This document shows positions 53,347-62,381 of a stretch of 62,433 bases of DNA, piece after piece; position 1 is the stretch's first letter, and the number at the start of each line of letters is the position of its first letter. A program made the translations under genes and the position numbers. This DNA is from CAZSMK01 sp964608095 (GTDB taxonomy: Bacteria > Sumerlaeota > Sumerlaeia > MWCT01 > JAGHBZ01), in NCBI GenBank assembly GCA_964608095.1, contig CAZSMK010000051.1, forward strand, positions 1-62,433, in the 5' to 3' direction. The notes below the pieces were generated by a model. It had not been told where the DNA came from. It searched no databases and worked only from the letters and a program-made list of their open reading frames with translations.

Positions 53347-54076
53347 CGACGGCTCCTCGCATGAACAATTTTTTATCTTCCGTGAAAAATACCGGCTTGA
53401 AAAGCGGACAATGTTGACAGAGCGGTGTCGAGCGACAAAAGGTCTTTCCCAGCCGAACGAGGAGTGCATGATATTCATTGTATAACGCTACATCTGCCGG
53501 AAGATTACGCTCTATGATCTCTTGTAAATTATCGTAGGGTATCTTCTCCTGTGCAATAATGCCATGCCGGTAAAAAATCCGGCGTGTATACGCATCAACC
53601 ACAAAGACCGGAAGGTCAAGAGCGTATAACAGTATAGAATCCGCGGTTTCTTTCCCCACGCCATGAATGCTGAGCAGTTCATCTCGAAGAGTGCGTACAC
53701 GATCAACGCCTGGATTTTCTTTGAGGAGGTCTTGACGTTGGTCGAAAAATAAAGCAGTCGAACGTAATCGCCGCGCCTTGATATTGAAATAACCAGCAGG
53801 CTTGATCAATCGGGCGAGCTGGGTTTCTTTCATATGCGCTATCTTGTGTAAATTCAGAAGACCTGCTTCTCGTAGGTTGGCTATTGCTTTTTCAACGTTC
53901 CCCCAGTTAGTGTTCTGAGTAAGTATCGCCCCGATGATGATTTCCTCCCGCGTGTCACCGGGCCACCAGTGCTGTACGCCGAATTTCTCATACAATGTAT
54001 TGAATATGTTTTCGAGGTTTGATGATAAATTTTTCATCTGCGTTGCAATGCTTTTCTGCGTTATCTTCTGTTCCAT
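53333..54076 (-). CDS. Endonuclease III-like HhH-GPD DNA glycosylase, MagIII-like
   Basis: The 247-residue protein has the helix-hairpin-helix HGVGKETADSILLYAL and the catalytic aspartate in VVDAYTRRIFYR. By alignment with E. coli Nth (GVGRKTA), the lyase lysine is replaced by Glu, so it is probably a monofunctional glycosylase. The C-terminal cysteines are C214-x5-C220-x2-C223, and the fourth ligand is missing (V229), so a normal 4Fe-4S cluster is doubtful. The closest known type is MagIII, a 3-methyladenine glycosylase. The start ATG 54076 is likelier than an upstream TTG. Confidence 0.82.
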   Translation of the reverse strand: MEQKITQKSIATQMKNLSSNLENIFNTLYEKFGVQHWWPGDTREEIIIGAILTQNTNWGNVEKAIANLREAGLLNLHKIAHMKETQLARLIKPAGYFNIKARRLRSTALFFDQRQDLLKENPGVDRVRTLRDELLSIHGVGKETADSILLYALDLPVFVVDAYTRRIFYRHGIIAQEKIPYDNLQEIIERNLPADVALYNEYHALLVRLGKTFCRSTPLCQHCPLFKPVFFTEDKKLFMRGAVDASQ

Positions 54077-54111
54077 AATATCCCGGTATAAGTATCCTTT
54101 ACGTCTCAAAG

Positions 54112-54996
54112 TTATTTTACTTTCAACTTTTTACCGCCTGTAAATTCTATCACGAACTTTTCCAGCAACGTCTGGATGTCGGGAACATATTTGTCCGATT
54201 GTCGAGGATATATAAATACGTTAATCTCGAGCAGCCTCTCAATTGCATCGGTGAGTTCTTTCAAGGTGAAGTTCTGTGAAGCCTTGAGAAACCTCTTCTG
54301 CTGTGTGGCGTATTCTCTGAACAGACTGACTGTCATAGAGCGTTTGAGATAATTTTCTTTCAGGGTTTTTTCTGATAGATTGAGTTTGTCTCTATCAGAA
54401 TAAAGTTTTGCCTGCATGAGGAGTTCTATTGTACTCACGAGAGCGTTGAATATCTGCGGCGGCGATTTCGTTCGCGACCACCATTGTCGCATGTCTTCGA
54501 TCGCCTTGACGGTATCGCGATCAAGGACAGAAGAGATAAAAGTCTGCCGAAGATTGGAACGAAACGAGCGATGGCTTCCTATCTTTTTAATGAGGGCGAA
54601 GAGCGGGGATGATTTCATCACCCATCTCCCGCGGTCGGGATTTTCAAGGCATACAAAAATCAACACGTTGTCTGTGGAAGGAAATTTATGTTCCAGAAAA
54701 TCCAGCAATGCCTCCAGCGCCTTTCCGTCGCCCGATGATGATTGCTTATAAAACGATTCGAGATTATGTACCACGACCACGCGCTTACTGCCGCCGAACA
54801 GAGAACGAGTGGATAACTCGGCAAGGAGCGCGGGAAGAATTTTCTTCAATGAGAGGGTGGGCCTGTTTGCAGGTTGCTCATACTCACTTAAATTCTGATC
54901 TCGCTCGCTCTGGGGTATTATCTTGTTAACGAGTTTGATCTTTGTCTCGTTTATGGCCGCTTCGTCATCGCCGTATATTAAATGTAGTTCCGCCAT
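54112..54996 (-). CDS. holA: DNA polymerase III subunit delta
   Basis: The delta subunit of the clamp loader opens the sliding clamp. The 294-residue protein begins ELHLIYGDDEAAINETK, has SLFGGSKRVVVVHNLE and ATQQKRFLKASQNFTLKELTD, the delta-type domain order. E. coli HolA is 343 residues, so this is short, as in many phyla. It heads a minus-strand run holA - glycosylase - recF of DNA maintenance genes. It has weak primary similarity but matches in block order. Confidence 0.82.
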   Translation of the reverse strand: MAELHLIYGDDEAAINETKIKLVNKIIPQSERDQNLSEYEQPANRPTLSLKKILPALLAELSTRSLFGGSKRVVVVHNLESFYKQSSSGDGKALEALLDFLEHKFPSTDNVLIFVCLENPDRGRWVMKSSPLFALIKKIGSHRSFRSNLRQTFISSVLDRDTVKAIEDMRQWWSRTKSPPQIFNALVSTIELLMQAKLYSDRDKLNLSEKTLKENYLKRSMTVSLFREYATQQKRFLKASQNFTLKELTDAIERLLEINVFIYPRQSDKYVPDIQTLLEKFVIEFTGGKKLKVK

Positions 54997-55521
54997 CTTT
55001 GCCTCTTACTCATAAGGAATCATTAGTATGATATATAATGGGATGTAAAAAGGGTAAGGATTTTTTTATGTTAACTTTATTTATGCCCCTGCGTTCCTCG
55101 TTGGTCGAACGCAACTCTTCACATACGCTGAGAGAGATCTTTCGAATTCATAGCAAGGGGAACTGCTCCTTAGACAATGATAAAGCAGTAGAAAAATAGC
55201 AGAACTATGCATCTGTTTCTACATGATAGAATTCATAAGGCAATTGGACAATTACCTTGCCTACTAGTATGTCGAGTGTTTGTTCCTTTCGATAGGGGAA
55301 TTAAAAGGCATCTGTGCCCCGCGGTGGCGATATGTGTCCTGTTTCAGCTCCCGAACGGCTAATCAAGGGTGATTGCAGCCTGAGACTTATTCACTACCGA
55401 CACTAAAAGAACACGATGATTAGGGTGAGAATCGGGCTTCCTCTCTTCTTGATGCACTTTAAACTTGTTCGGGCTTTCTCTCTTCACAAAAGGATACTTT
55501 GTTGATACACCTTAACCCCTC
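54997..55521 (-). other. Gene-free interval with degenerate repeats
   Basis: About 525 bases with no plausible gene on either strand. Near the right end an imperfect repeat is seen: TCGGGCTTCCTCTCTTC (55432-55448) and TCGGGCTTTCTCTCTTC (55469-55485), each followed at different distance by TTGATGCACTTTAA (55449-55462) and TTGATACACCTTAA (55502-55515). It lies just past the glcD stop. Possibly a decayed element. Confidence 0.4.
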
Positions 55522-56940
55522 TTAATCCAGATCAAAGATTTTACCTGGATTCATAATATTGTTTGGATCAAAGACCCTTTTAATCTTTTTCATGAGATCC
55601 AATTCTTCGGGACTGAATACAATATTGATGTAGGGTTTACGCTTAATGCCAATACCATGTTCACCACTAATTGTGCCACCCAATTTTACCACAGCCTCAT
55701 AAACCTCTTTCAGGATTTTTGCTTCAAGTTGATACCAGTATTCCATCGAATCCTCCGGGTTTTTAATGAGAGTTAAATGAAGATTGCCATCACCAGCATG
55801 ACCATAACAGGGCATCAATATATTATATTTTTTTGAAATCTTTGCAAACTCGGGCATAATAACAGCTGGTGATGCGATAGGCACAACTACATCTTCCAAA
55901 CTCTGATGAGGACTATATACCATAAAGGCTTCAGCAATGTTTCTTCTAACGCTCCAGACCCGCTCCCTCGTAGTGTGATTGTCAGCAACATATACTTCAA
56001 TTGCCCCATTTTCCAAGCAGAGCTCGCCGATAGCCTCTGCATCCTCTTCCACCTCTTCAGTGTGATTACCATCGACCTCAATGAGAAGAATTGCCTCTGC
56101 ATCCTCATAGGGAAGGTGTTCATTAAGATACTCACAGGATGTTTTAAATGAAAGTTTATCCATACACTCGAGACTGGTGGGAATTATTCTTGCGTTTATC
56201 ATGATCTTTGAAACCATTTCTATAGCTGAATGTGTATCTTTAAAGAGAACCAATAAATCCACTATATAAGTTGGTTTGGGTAAAAGTTTTAGAATTGCTT
56301 TGGTCACGATCCCCAGGGTCCCTTCTGAACCAATTATCAGCTGTTTCAGATTGTAACCAGTTACATCTTTAACTCTCTTCCCCCCGAGTTTCACAATGTC
56401 GCCGGTGGGAGTTACCACCTCAATGCCCATTACATAACGATCGGTTACCCCATATTTAACGGCTTTACCCCCACCAGCGTTTTCCGCAATATTGCCTCCG
56501 ATAAAACATGTCTCCACGCTCATGGGATAACCGGCATACCAAAGCCCCTTATCTTCAATTACCTCATTGATATGATTTGTAATAACTCCCGGTTCCACTA
56601 CCATCATCAAATTTTTATAATCAATCTCAATAATCTTGTTCATTTTTTCAATCGATACTATTATCCCGCCATGTTCTGGAATAGCGCCGCCTGACAAGCC
56701 ACTACCCGCACCGCGTGTCGTAATTGGAATTAATTCTCTGTTAGCCAGTTTTACAATTTCAGCTACCTGCTCTGCAGTGGTTGGCGTAAGTGCTACCTCT
56801 GGCATGTGAGCGTACTGTTGAATCGGTGTCTCATCATGACTGAATACTTCAAGTTTTTCTTTGTCAGTTATTACATTTTTAGCCCCGACTATCCCCCTTA
56901 ATTCTTCTAAGATTTTAGGAGTTACAGGATTGTATTTCAT
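55522..56940 (-). CDS. FAD-linked D-lactate/glycolate dehydrogenase (GlcD/LctD-like)
   Basis: The 472-residue FAD enzyme has PITTRGAGSGLSGGAIP, GGNIAENAGGGKAVKYG, GSEGTLGIVTKAIL, CYGHAGDGNLHL and SGEHGIGIKRKPYI, all of the GlcD/VAO-type oxidase family. Directly downstream of etfB and etfA, it has the gene order of Acetobacterium lctBCD, where LDH and ETF use NAD+ as electron acceptor with reduced ferredoxin as driving partner. The substrate is probably lactate, but glycolate or another 2-hydroxy acid is possible. ATG 56940 is preferred, with AAGGA 11 bases upstream; GTG 56949 overlaps etfA. Confidence 0.88.
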   Translation of the reverse strand: MKYNPVTPKILEELRGIVGAKNVITDKEKLEVFSHDETPIQQYAHMPEVALTPTTAEQVAEIVKLANRELIPITTRGAGSGLSGGAIPEHGGIIVSIEKMNKIIEIDYKNLMMVVEPGVITNHINEVIEDKGLWYAGYPMSVETCFIGGNIAENAGGGKAVKYGVTDRYVMGIEVVTPTGDIVKLGGKRVKDVTGYNLKQLIIGSEGTLGIVTKAILKLLPKPTYIVDLLVLFKDTHSAIEMVSKIMINARIIPTSLECMDKLSFKTSCEYLNEHLPYEDAEAILLIEVDGNHTEEVEEDAEAIGELCLENGAIEVYVADNHTTRERVWSVRRNIAEAFMVYSPHQSLEDVVVPIASPAVIMPEFAKISKKYNILMPCYGHAGDGNLHLTLIKNPEDSMEYWYQLEAKILKEVYEAVVKLGGTISGEHGIGIKRKPYINIVFSPEELDLMKKIKRVFDPNNIMNPGKIFDLD

Positions 56941-56941
56941 T

Positions 56942-57994
56942 TTATTCACGGTCCTTTTTCAAAGACTTCTTGAGTTCTGGAATTACGTCGGATACCTCAC
57001 GCTTTTTTAAGGATTCGTTAAGTTCTGGGATCACCTCGAATAAATCGCCGACAATTCCAAAATCAGCCACCTTGAAGATCGGCGCTTCTTTATCTTTATT
57101 GATAGCGACAATAATCTCGGACGTTTTCATACCGGCTAAATGCTGAATGGAACCTGAGATGCCCACAGCGATATATAATTTTGGAGTCACTGTTTTCCCG
57201 CTAAGCCCCACCTGATGAGGATAAGATATCCAATCCCTGTCGACAGCTTCTCTGGATGCCCCGACAACTCCACCAAGATGATCGGCAAGTTCTTTTATTA
57301 AAGCAAAGTTCTCCTTTTTCCGCAATCCACGTCCACCCGCCACTATGATGTCTGCATCCTGAATGTTTACATTTTCATTCAGATTTTTTTGAAATCCTGT
57401 TTTTGTTACTCTTCCATCAAACAAGCGGGGATCAAATTCAATATTGATGATTTCACCTTTTCCTTTACGACTCTCATCGCGAGGAGCAAGCCTGGTCGAC
57501 TTGGGTCTAACGGTAACCATCTCAGGTCTGTGATTCGGGGTCTTAATAGTAGCCATAATATTACCGCCAATCGCCGGTCTCGTTTGTAATAAATTACCCG
57601 TCTTTTCTTCGATATCCAATTCAGTGCAATCAGCGGTTAAACCAGTAGTAACCCGCGCAGCAATGTGTGGCATCAAGGTCCTCCCCGTCCTCGTAGCGGC
57701 AGCCAGGATAATCTCTGGTTTGTATTGTTCGATAAGATGATTTAAAACATTACTGTAGTTTTCCACTATAAAATTCTCCAGCTCAGGTGCATTTATAAGG
57801 TATACCTTGTCAGCCCCTCTTAATATCAATTCCTCAGCGCTGTTATTGGTAATGTTGTTAGCCATCAATACCGCAATCAATTCCGAGCCCAATTTATCAG
57901 AAAGTTTGCGTCCCCGTGCCAATAACTCATAGGAGACAGCCTTTATTTCTCCGTCGGCGGCCTCAGCTAAGGTCCATATCCCTTTGTAGTTCAT
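56942..57994 (-). CDS. etfA: Electron transfer flavoprotein, alpha subunit
   Basis: The 350-residue protein starts at ATG 57994 (MNYKGIWTLAEAADGE), with AGAAGGGAT upstream; the open frame above that overlaps etfB and is not credible. It carries the ETF-alpha FAD domain: AVGISGSIQHLAGM, then IIVAINKDKEAPIFKVADFG. It passes electrons between EtfB and the dehydrogenase. The C-terminus ends in a duplicated 16-residue unit (VIPELNESLKK/VIPELKKSLKK). The gene overlaps nothing but lies one base from glcD and 13 from etfB. Confidence 0.93.
   Translation of the reverse strand: MNYKGIWTLAEAADGEIKAVSYELLARGRKLSDKLGSELIAVLMANNITNNSAEELILRGADKVYLINAPELENFIVENYSNVLNHLIEQYKPEIILAAATRTGRTLMPHIAARVTTGLTADCTELDIEEKTGNLLQTRPAIGGNIMATIKTPNHRPEMVTVRPKSTRLAPRDESRKGKGEIINIEFDPRLFDGRVTKTGFQKNLNENVNIQDADIIVAGGRGLRKKENFALIKELADHLGGVVGASREAVDRDWISYPHQVGLSGKTVTPKLYIAVGISGSIQHLAGMKTSEIIVAINKDKEAPIFKVADFGIVGDLFEVIPELNESLKKREVSDVIPELKKSLKKDRE
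56955..57038 (-). repeat. Tandem duplication at the etfA C-terminus
   Basis: Two imperfect copies, 56955-56990 and 57003-57038, with a 48-base period and roughly 27 of 36 positions equal. They encode two consecutive 16-residue amphipathic helices. Confidence 0.75.
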
Positions 57995-58007
57995 TTGTCT
58001 ATCCCTT

Positions 58008-58805
58008 CTAAAGTATTTCTTTTCCACGTAAAAATTCAATGAGCTCATGTACACTCTTCGCGAGACTATCCTCACTTTCTGCCTTAACAAGCGTACCATT
58101 TCTGAGAACCCTGGGATGATAAATTTTTGCAACTCGTGTAGGGGAACCCTTCAAGCCTAATTGGGTAGGATCAACTTTTAGATTTTGGGAATTCCATACA
58201 GGGATATCTATTTTTTTTGCTTTCTGTTTGCCTCTCAGGGTGGGGAGGCGGGGATAACTTGCCTCTTTAACGAATGTCAGTAGAGCAGGCAATGACGTCT
58301 CTAATGTTTCATAGCCCTCCTCAATCATTCTTTCCACAATAATGGTATGATCCGTTATCTTCTTGATCTTGCTTACGTAGGTTAGAAGAGGAATGTCTAA
58401 GAGTGCAGCAATCCCCGGCCCAACCTGTCCTGTATCCCCGTCAGTTGCCCGTTCTCCAGCCAAGATCAAGTCGAAGTCACCCATTTTTTTGATTGAGTTC
58501 GCAAGGGCATAAGAGGTAGCCCATGTATCAGAACCGGCGAACTCCTTGCCAGAAATTAAAATCCCGTCATCACATCCCATTGCTATTGCTTCTCGTAGAG
58601 CCCTCTCTGCTGAAGGAGGACCCATTGTTATTACAGTAGTTTTTCCCCCGTGGTGTTCTTTCAGCTGTATTCCTATTTCAATACCGTAGAGATCAAGCGG
58701 ATTAACAATACTCTCTACTCCACTCCTGACCATTGTGCCGGTTTCTTCATCCATTTTAACATTGCTGGTTTCAGGGACTTGTTTAATTGGGATAATTATA
58801 TTCAA
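58008..58805 (-). CDS. etfB: Electron transfer flavoprotein, beta subunit
   Basis: The 265-residue protein has ETF-beta blocks: MNIIIPIKQVPETSNVKMD, VNPLDLYGIEIGIQLKE, VITMGPPSAERALREAIAMG and the nucleotide motif ERATDGDTGQVGP (118-130). In bifurcating ETFs the nucleotide site holds a second FAD and an NAD(H) contact. Start is TTG 58805, preceded by GGAGG at a proper distance. It leads the operon etfB-etfA-glcD. Whether it bifurcates is not settled by the motifs alone. Confidence 0.92.
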   Translation of the reverse strand: MNIIIPIKQVPETSNVKMDEETGTMVRSGVESIVNPLDLYGIEIGIQLKEHHGGKTTVITMGPPSAERALREAIAMGCDDGILISGKEFAGSDTWATSYALANSIKKMGDFDLILAGERATDGDTGQVGPGIAALLDIPLLTYVSKIKKITDHTIIVERMIEEGYETLETSLPALLTFVKEASYPRLPTLRGKQKAKKIDIPVWNSQNLKVDPTQLGLKGSPTRVAKIYHPRVLRNGTLVKAESEDSLAKSVHELIEFLRGKEIL

Positions 58806-59122
58806 CGTCGTGCCTCCTTCTCAGATTGTAAAAATTATTTCCAATCTGCTAAGGTTGCTCATGCTGTTTGGGGTAATTCGTGCAGTCAACTGATAGCATT
58901 AAAAAATTATCATACCCCACCCCTTTACAATTCACCAATACATTTTTAATATATCGTAGAAAAATAGACAGAAAATACTCCCCTTGTTTAATTCGTTGTT
59001 AGCTCTGGCTTGCACATAGTCGCTCTGTATGATTCTACTACACCCTATCTCAGACCCTGAGTGCTGGGGACTGTTTGCCGAGGAGGTGCTGAGTAATCTT
59101 TTAACTTCTGATAACGCAGTAT
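58806..59122 (-). other. Upstream region of etfB with an inverted repeat
   Basis: About 317 bases. It holds the inverted repeat CAGATTG (58822-58828) / CAATCTG (58842-58848), which sits immediately above the etfB ribosome site (GGAGG), so a bound protein or a hairpin there could control translation or transcription. TTGACT near 58880 on the minus strand may be a -35 box without a clear -10. The rest, up to the end of the GH3 gene, contains nothing I recognise. Confidence 0.4.
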
Positions 59123-61654
59123 TTAAAAGGGTTCAGGTTTCAGGTGTAATTCCACCAACTCCTTGAGTCTGATATCCCGGGAAGAAGCGCCGACCTGTAT
59201 TGCGAACGTTCCGGGATTTATCGCCCATGCATGGATATCCGGATCATAATATGAAAAGGCGTCTTTCCCAAGTTCTATACAGACATTTTGCGATTCACCC
59301 GGTTTCAGAAAGACCTTTTTGAATCCCTTGAGTTCCCGAGGAGGACGCGGCACTCGACTGTCCAGTTCTTGCACATATACCTGGGCGATTTCGGCTCCAT
59401 CGTATGCCCCGGTGTTTTTTATACTGAAACGCACCGATACCTTTTCTCCAGATGACACCGTGGGAGGCTCTATCTTGAGCCCGCTGTACTCGAATTCGGT
59501 GTACGATAATCCATAGCCGAAGCAAAACAACGGTTCTATGGCATAATGGTCAAAGCCGCGATAGCCCATGAAAATCCCTTCAGTGTAGGGGCATGTTTTG
59601 CCATCTGCTGACTGATAGTAGGAGTATGCGGGATTGTCATCGAGCCTCTTCTCGAAAGTTGCCGGGAGCTTGCCCGAAGGTGTTGTGAGTCCGAAGAGTA
59701 TCTCTGCAACAGCAGTGCCACCTTCCTGGCCCGGATACCATGCCTGTAAAAGGGCTGGAACCTTATCAAGCCAGTCGCCCCAATCAACCGCGCCGCCGCT
59801 GTTAAGCACAACTATTGTTTGTGGATTCACCTTCGCCACAGCGTTGAGTAAGACTGCTTGCTGTCCCGGCAATGAAAATGACCTGTCAAATCCCTCGGAT
59901 TCATATTGAGGCGTGAACCCGGCGCATACTACTGCAATATCGGCTTGACCCGCTGTTTTAACGGCTTGTGTTTCCTCGACTGGCTTGAGATAACGCCATC
60001 CAAATTGCGCAACTGCATCACCGCTATTTTCATAATATTCTACGGTGAGTTCATAGGTCTTCTGTGCATCTAATTCCATAACAGAAGTCATTATGCGAGC
60101 TGCGTGATCCGTCCAATCGTCAATAATTAGTTTGCCATCGAGATGCACCCTGATACCATCGTCCGCCCGACTGACGAAGAGGTAGTGTCCAGCCCGGTCT
60201 GTGCGGATACGACCCGACCATCGTGCGGAAAATTTTTCCACGGGCAGACCTTCCGGGGAGTTTCTGCCCCAATCATAATTTAGTTTTTCAGTAATGCCCT
60301 TTTTAACAGGCTCTCCCGTCAAATTTTGATTATCGAAATACTCGGATGCCAAACCCGGCACAATGGAACCATCCAAAGTAACATGCTCATAGGTGGCTGC
60401 CAGTATCTTTTCCATGTCGAGCCATGGCTCAGTCGGTTCATGAAGCACCTCAACAGATTCCGGAGCCAGTCGTCGAATTCCTTCGAGCACACTCACCGCA
60501 TGAAACGGTTCAGTATGAGAGCTGCCGCCTCCACCGAAAACAGCGGGGTGTGAATTGGGACCGATAATGGCGATGGAGCGAATAGTATTTATATCGAGCG
60601 GCAAAAGGGCTTTATCATTTTTCAGTAACACGATCGATTCACGGGCGATTTCGAGAGCCACGCGGGCACTCTCGGGATTATCGAGCGGAATAGAATCATC
60701 TTGTTGTGGGCGGTCGAGAAAACCGGCACGGTAAATCGTGCGCAGAATCCGCCGTACCTTATCGTCAATGGTCTTCTCAGAGACAATCCCGTCCCTGATA
60801 GCGGGGATTAAGTTCGCGCGATTCATGAACACCCCGGAGGGCATCTCGAGGTCGAGTCCGCCGTTTGCCGCGCCAACTGCGTCGTGCGTTGCACCCCAGT
60901 CAGACATTAAGATTCCTTCGAATCCCCACTGTTCTTTGAGTATCCGGTTGTTTAACATGACGTTTGCTGTGCAATGCGTGCCATTGACCAGGTTATAAGC
61001 AGCCATGACACATCCTATCTTTGCCTCGACGACTGCAGCGTGAAATGCCGGAAGGTAAATCTCGTGCAATGTTCGTTCGTCAACTTCCGAGCTGAAGGTC
61101 ATTCTACCGTACTCGTTGTTGTTGCAGGCATAATGTTTCACCGTAGCGAGAGCTCCCTGAGCCTGAAAGTGTTTGATCACTTCAACTGCTATGCGTGATG
61201 CGAGAAATGGATCTTCGCCGTAATACTCGAAATTTCTGCCACACAGGGGATAGCGATATATATTGATGCCGGGTGCAAGCCAGATATGAACGCCACGGGC
61301 ACGGGCGTCTCTTCCCGCTGCTCTGCCGAAGTCCGCAGCACGCGTGGGATTCCATGTCGCAGCAAGCGCTATCCCTCCTGGATATGCCGTCGATGGCCCA
61401 TAGTTCCTTACACCCATAGGTCCGTCGGACATCTTGATTTCGGGTAACCCTAATCGTTCCATCGGGCGAATATAAAAATCCCGGTCGCCCCCTATATAAT
61501 CGAGCTTCTCTTCAAGCGTCATTTTAGCCAGAATTGACTCGACCCATTGCTCCATAGATATATCTTTATCTTTCTGCGTTTCTTGCCTTAGATAGGTACA
61601 TCCATAGAGCAAGAGTATACTTACGAGAATAAGAAACCTGCTCGATTGTTTCAT
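59123..61654 (-). CDS. GH3 family beta-glucosidase-like lipoprotein with inserted PA14 domain
   Basis: The 843-residue protein has a lipoprotein signal (LLLYGC, Cys19), a GH3 N-terminal domain with K173-H174 (VKHYACNNNE) and nucleophile D252 (GILMSDWGATHD), then a GH3 C-terminal domain interrupted by a PA14 module (about 435-560, with FVSRADDGIRVHLDGKLIIDDW), and a fibronectin-III-like end (VRFSIKNTG, RPPRELKGFKKV). It should cleave beta-linked glucose or xylose from glycans at the cell surface. ATG 61654 has AGGAGCG upstream; the frame is open further without a site. Monocistronic. Confidence 0.9.
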   Translation of the reverse strand: MKQSSRFLILVSILLLYGCTYLRQETQKDKDISMEQWVESILAKMTLEEKLDYIGGDRDFYIRPMERLGLPEIKMSDGPMGVRNYGPSTAYPGGIALAATWNPTRAADFGRAAGRDARARGVHIWLAPGINIYRYPLCGRNFEYYGEDPFLASRIAVEVIKHFQAQGALATVKHYACNNNEYGRMTFSSEVDERTLHEIYLPAFHAAVVEAKIGCVMAAYNLVNGTHCTANVMLNNRILKEQWGFEGILMSDWGATHDAVGAANGGLDLEMPSGVFMNRANLIPAIRDGIVSEKTIDDKVRRILRTIYRAGFLDRPQQDDSIPLDNPESARVALEIARESIVLLKNDKALLPLDINTIRSIAIIGPNSHPAVFGGGGSSHTEPFHAVSVLEGIRRLAPESVEVLHEPTEPWLDMEKILAATYEHVTLDGSIVPGLASEYFDNQNLTGEPVKKGITEKLNYDWGRNSPEGLPVEKFSARWSGRIRTDRAGHYLFVSRADDGIRVHLDGKLIIDDWTDHAARIMTSVMELDAQKTYELTVEYYENSGDAVAQFGWRYLKPVEETQAVKTAGQADIAVVCAGFTPQYESEGFDRSFSLPGQQAVLLNAVAKVNPQTIVVLNSGGAVDWGDWLDKVPALLQAWYPGQEGGTAVAEILFGLTTPSGKLPATFEKRLDDNPAYSYYQSADGKTCPYTEGIFMGYRGFDHYAIEPLFCFGYGLSYTEFEYSGLKIEPPTVSSGEKVSVRFSIKNTGAYDGAEIAQVYVQELDSRVPRPPRELKGFKKVFLKPGESQNVCIELGKDAFSYYDPDIHAWAINPGTFAIQVGASSRDIRLKELVELHLKPEPF

Positions 61655-61853
61655 TTTTTGCGCTCCTGTAGTTCTATTAGAGAAATACAAATTAAACGGT
61701 ACAAGAAAGAGAAACAAGTGAAAAGAAAGGGAGTATGGGGGACAGACCTTTACTTTTTACTTTTCTTATTGTGTTGTTAGCGCAGAGACGTCTGCACTTT
61801 AAATAGGCGTGAGCCATTACTCGCACTCGCTTGCAGTTGTTTTTTCCGGAGTA

Positions 61854-61876
61854 GGGTCGTTCGGCCCGAACGACCC
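61854..61876. repeat. Strong palindrome
   Basis: GGGTCGTTCG (61854-61863), loop GCC, CGAACGACCC (61867-61876): ten perfect pairs with a three-base loop. No T-run on either side, so it is not a normal terminator. Confidence 0.8.
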
Positions 61877-62055
61877 CCGGCAACAGTTCAAAACAAAATT
61901 CATTCTATGATACCCAATACGGGGGAAGAGAAATTGATAGTGCAAAAAAAACTTCTTTTAATCCACGAATCTCCAGTAACGGAGAAATATTATCGTAACT
62001 CAGAAGGCGTGGATGACGCGGAGTAACATACCCCCACAAGCCTCAAGAACTTGCA

Positions 62056-62107
62056 CGTTTAAAAAATCTTCAACAACAATGATCCAACCACTTATCTCCA
62101 CTTATCC
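62056..62107. repeat. 52-base direct repeat, copy 1
   Basis: Begins CGTTTAAAAAATC and ends CTTATCTCCACTTATCC; identical over 52 bases with copy 2 at 62382-62433. The preceding sequence CATACCCCCACAAGCCTCAA is also similar to ATAATGCCCCCAAAAGCCTC at about 62279. Confidence 0.95.
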
Positions 62108-62381
62108 TCACTTATTTCTTTACAACCTACAATCTCATCTCTGTCTTTCGTAACCGAAATACAGAGAAAAAGGGCATTTCATGCTCACGCATGAAGGCAG
62201 GGGAAACCCCTTTGGAAAAAGGGTTCTTCCCCTACTACCCCTTTCCTAAACCTTTACTCAGTAAGCTGCGGTATCAGGGTATAATGCCCCCAAAAGCCTC
62301 AATCTGTATGGCTGACATATAAATCATCATATACCAAAAGATTTTCAAATTTTTACACTCTGTCCCTTTATGCGAATAGAG

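Noticed and set aside
61692..61883. Minus-strand open frame upstream of the GH3 gene
   Set aside because: It is made of the palindrome and repeat-like DNA and has no ribosome site.
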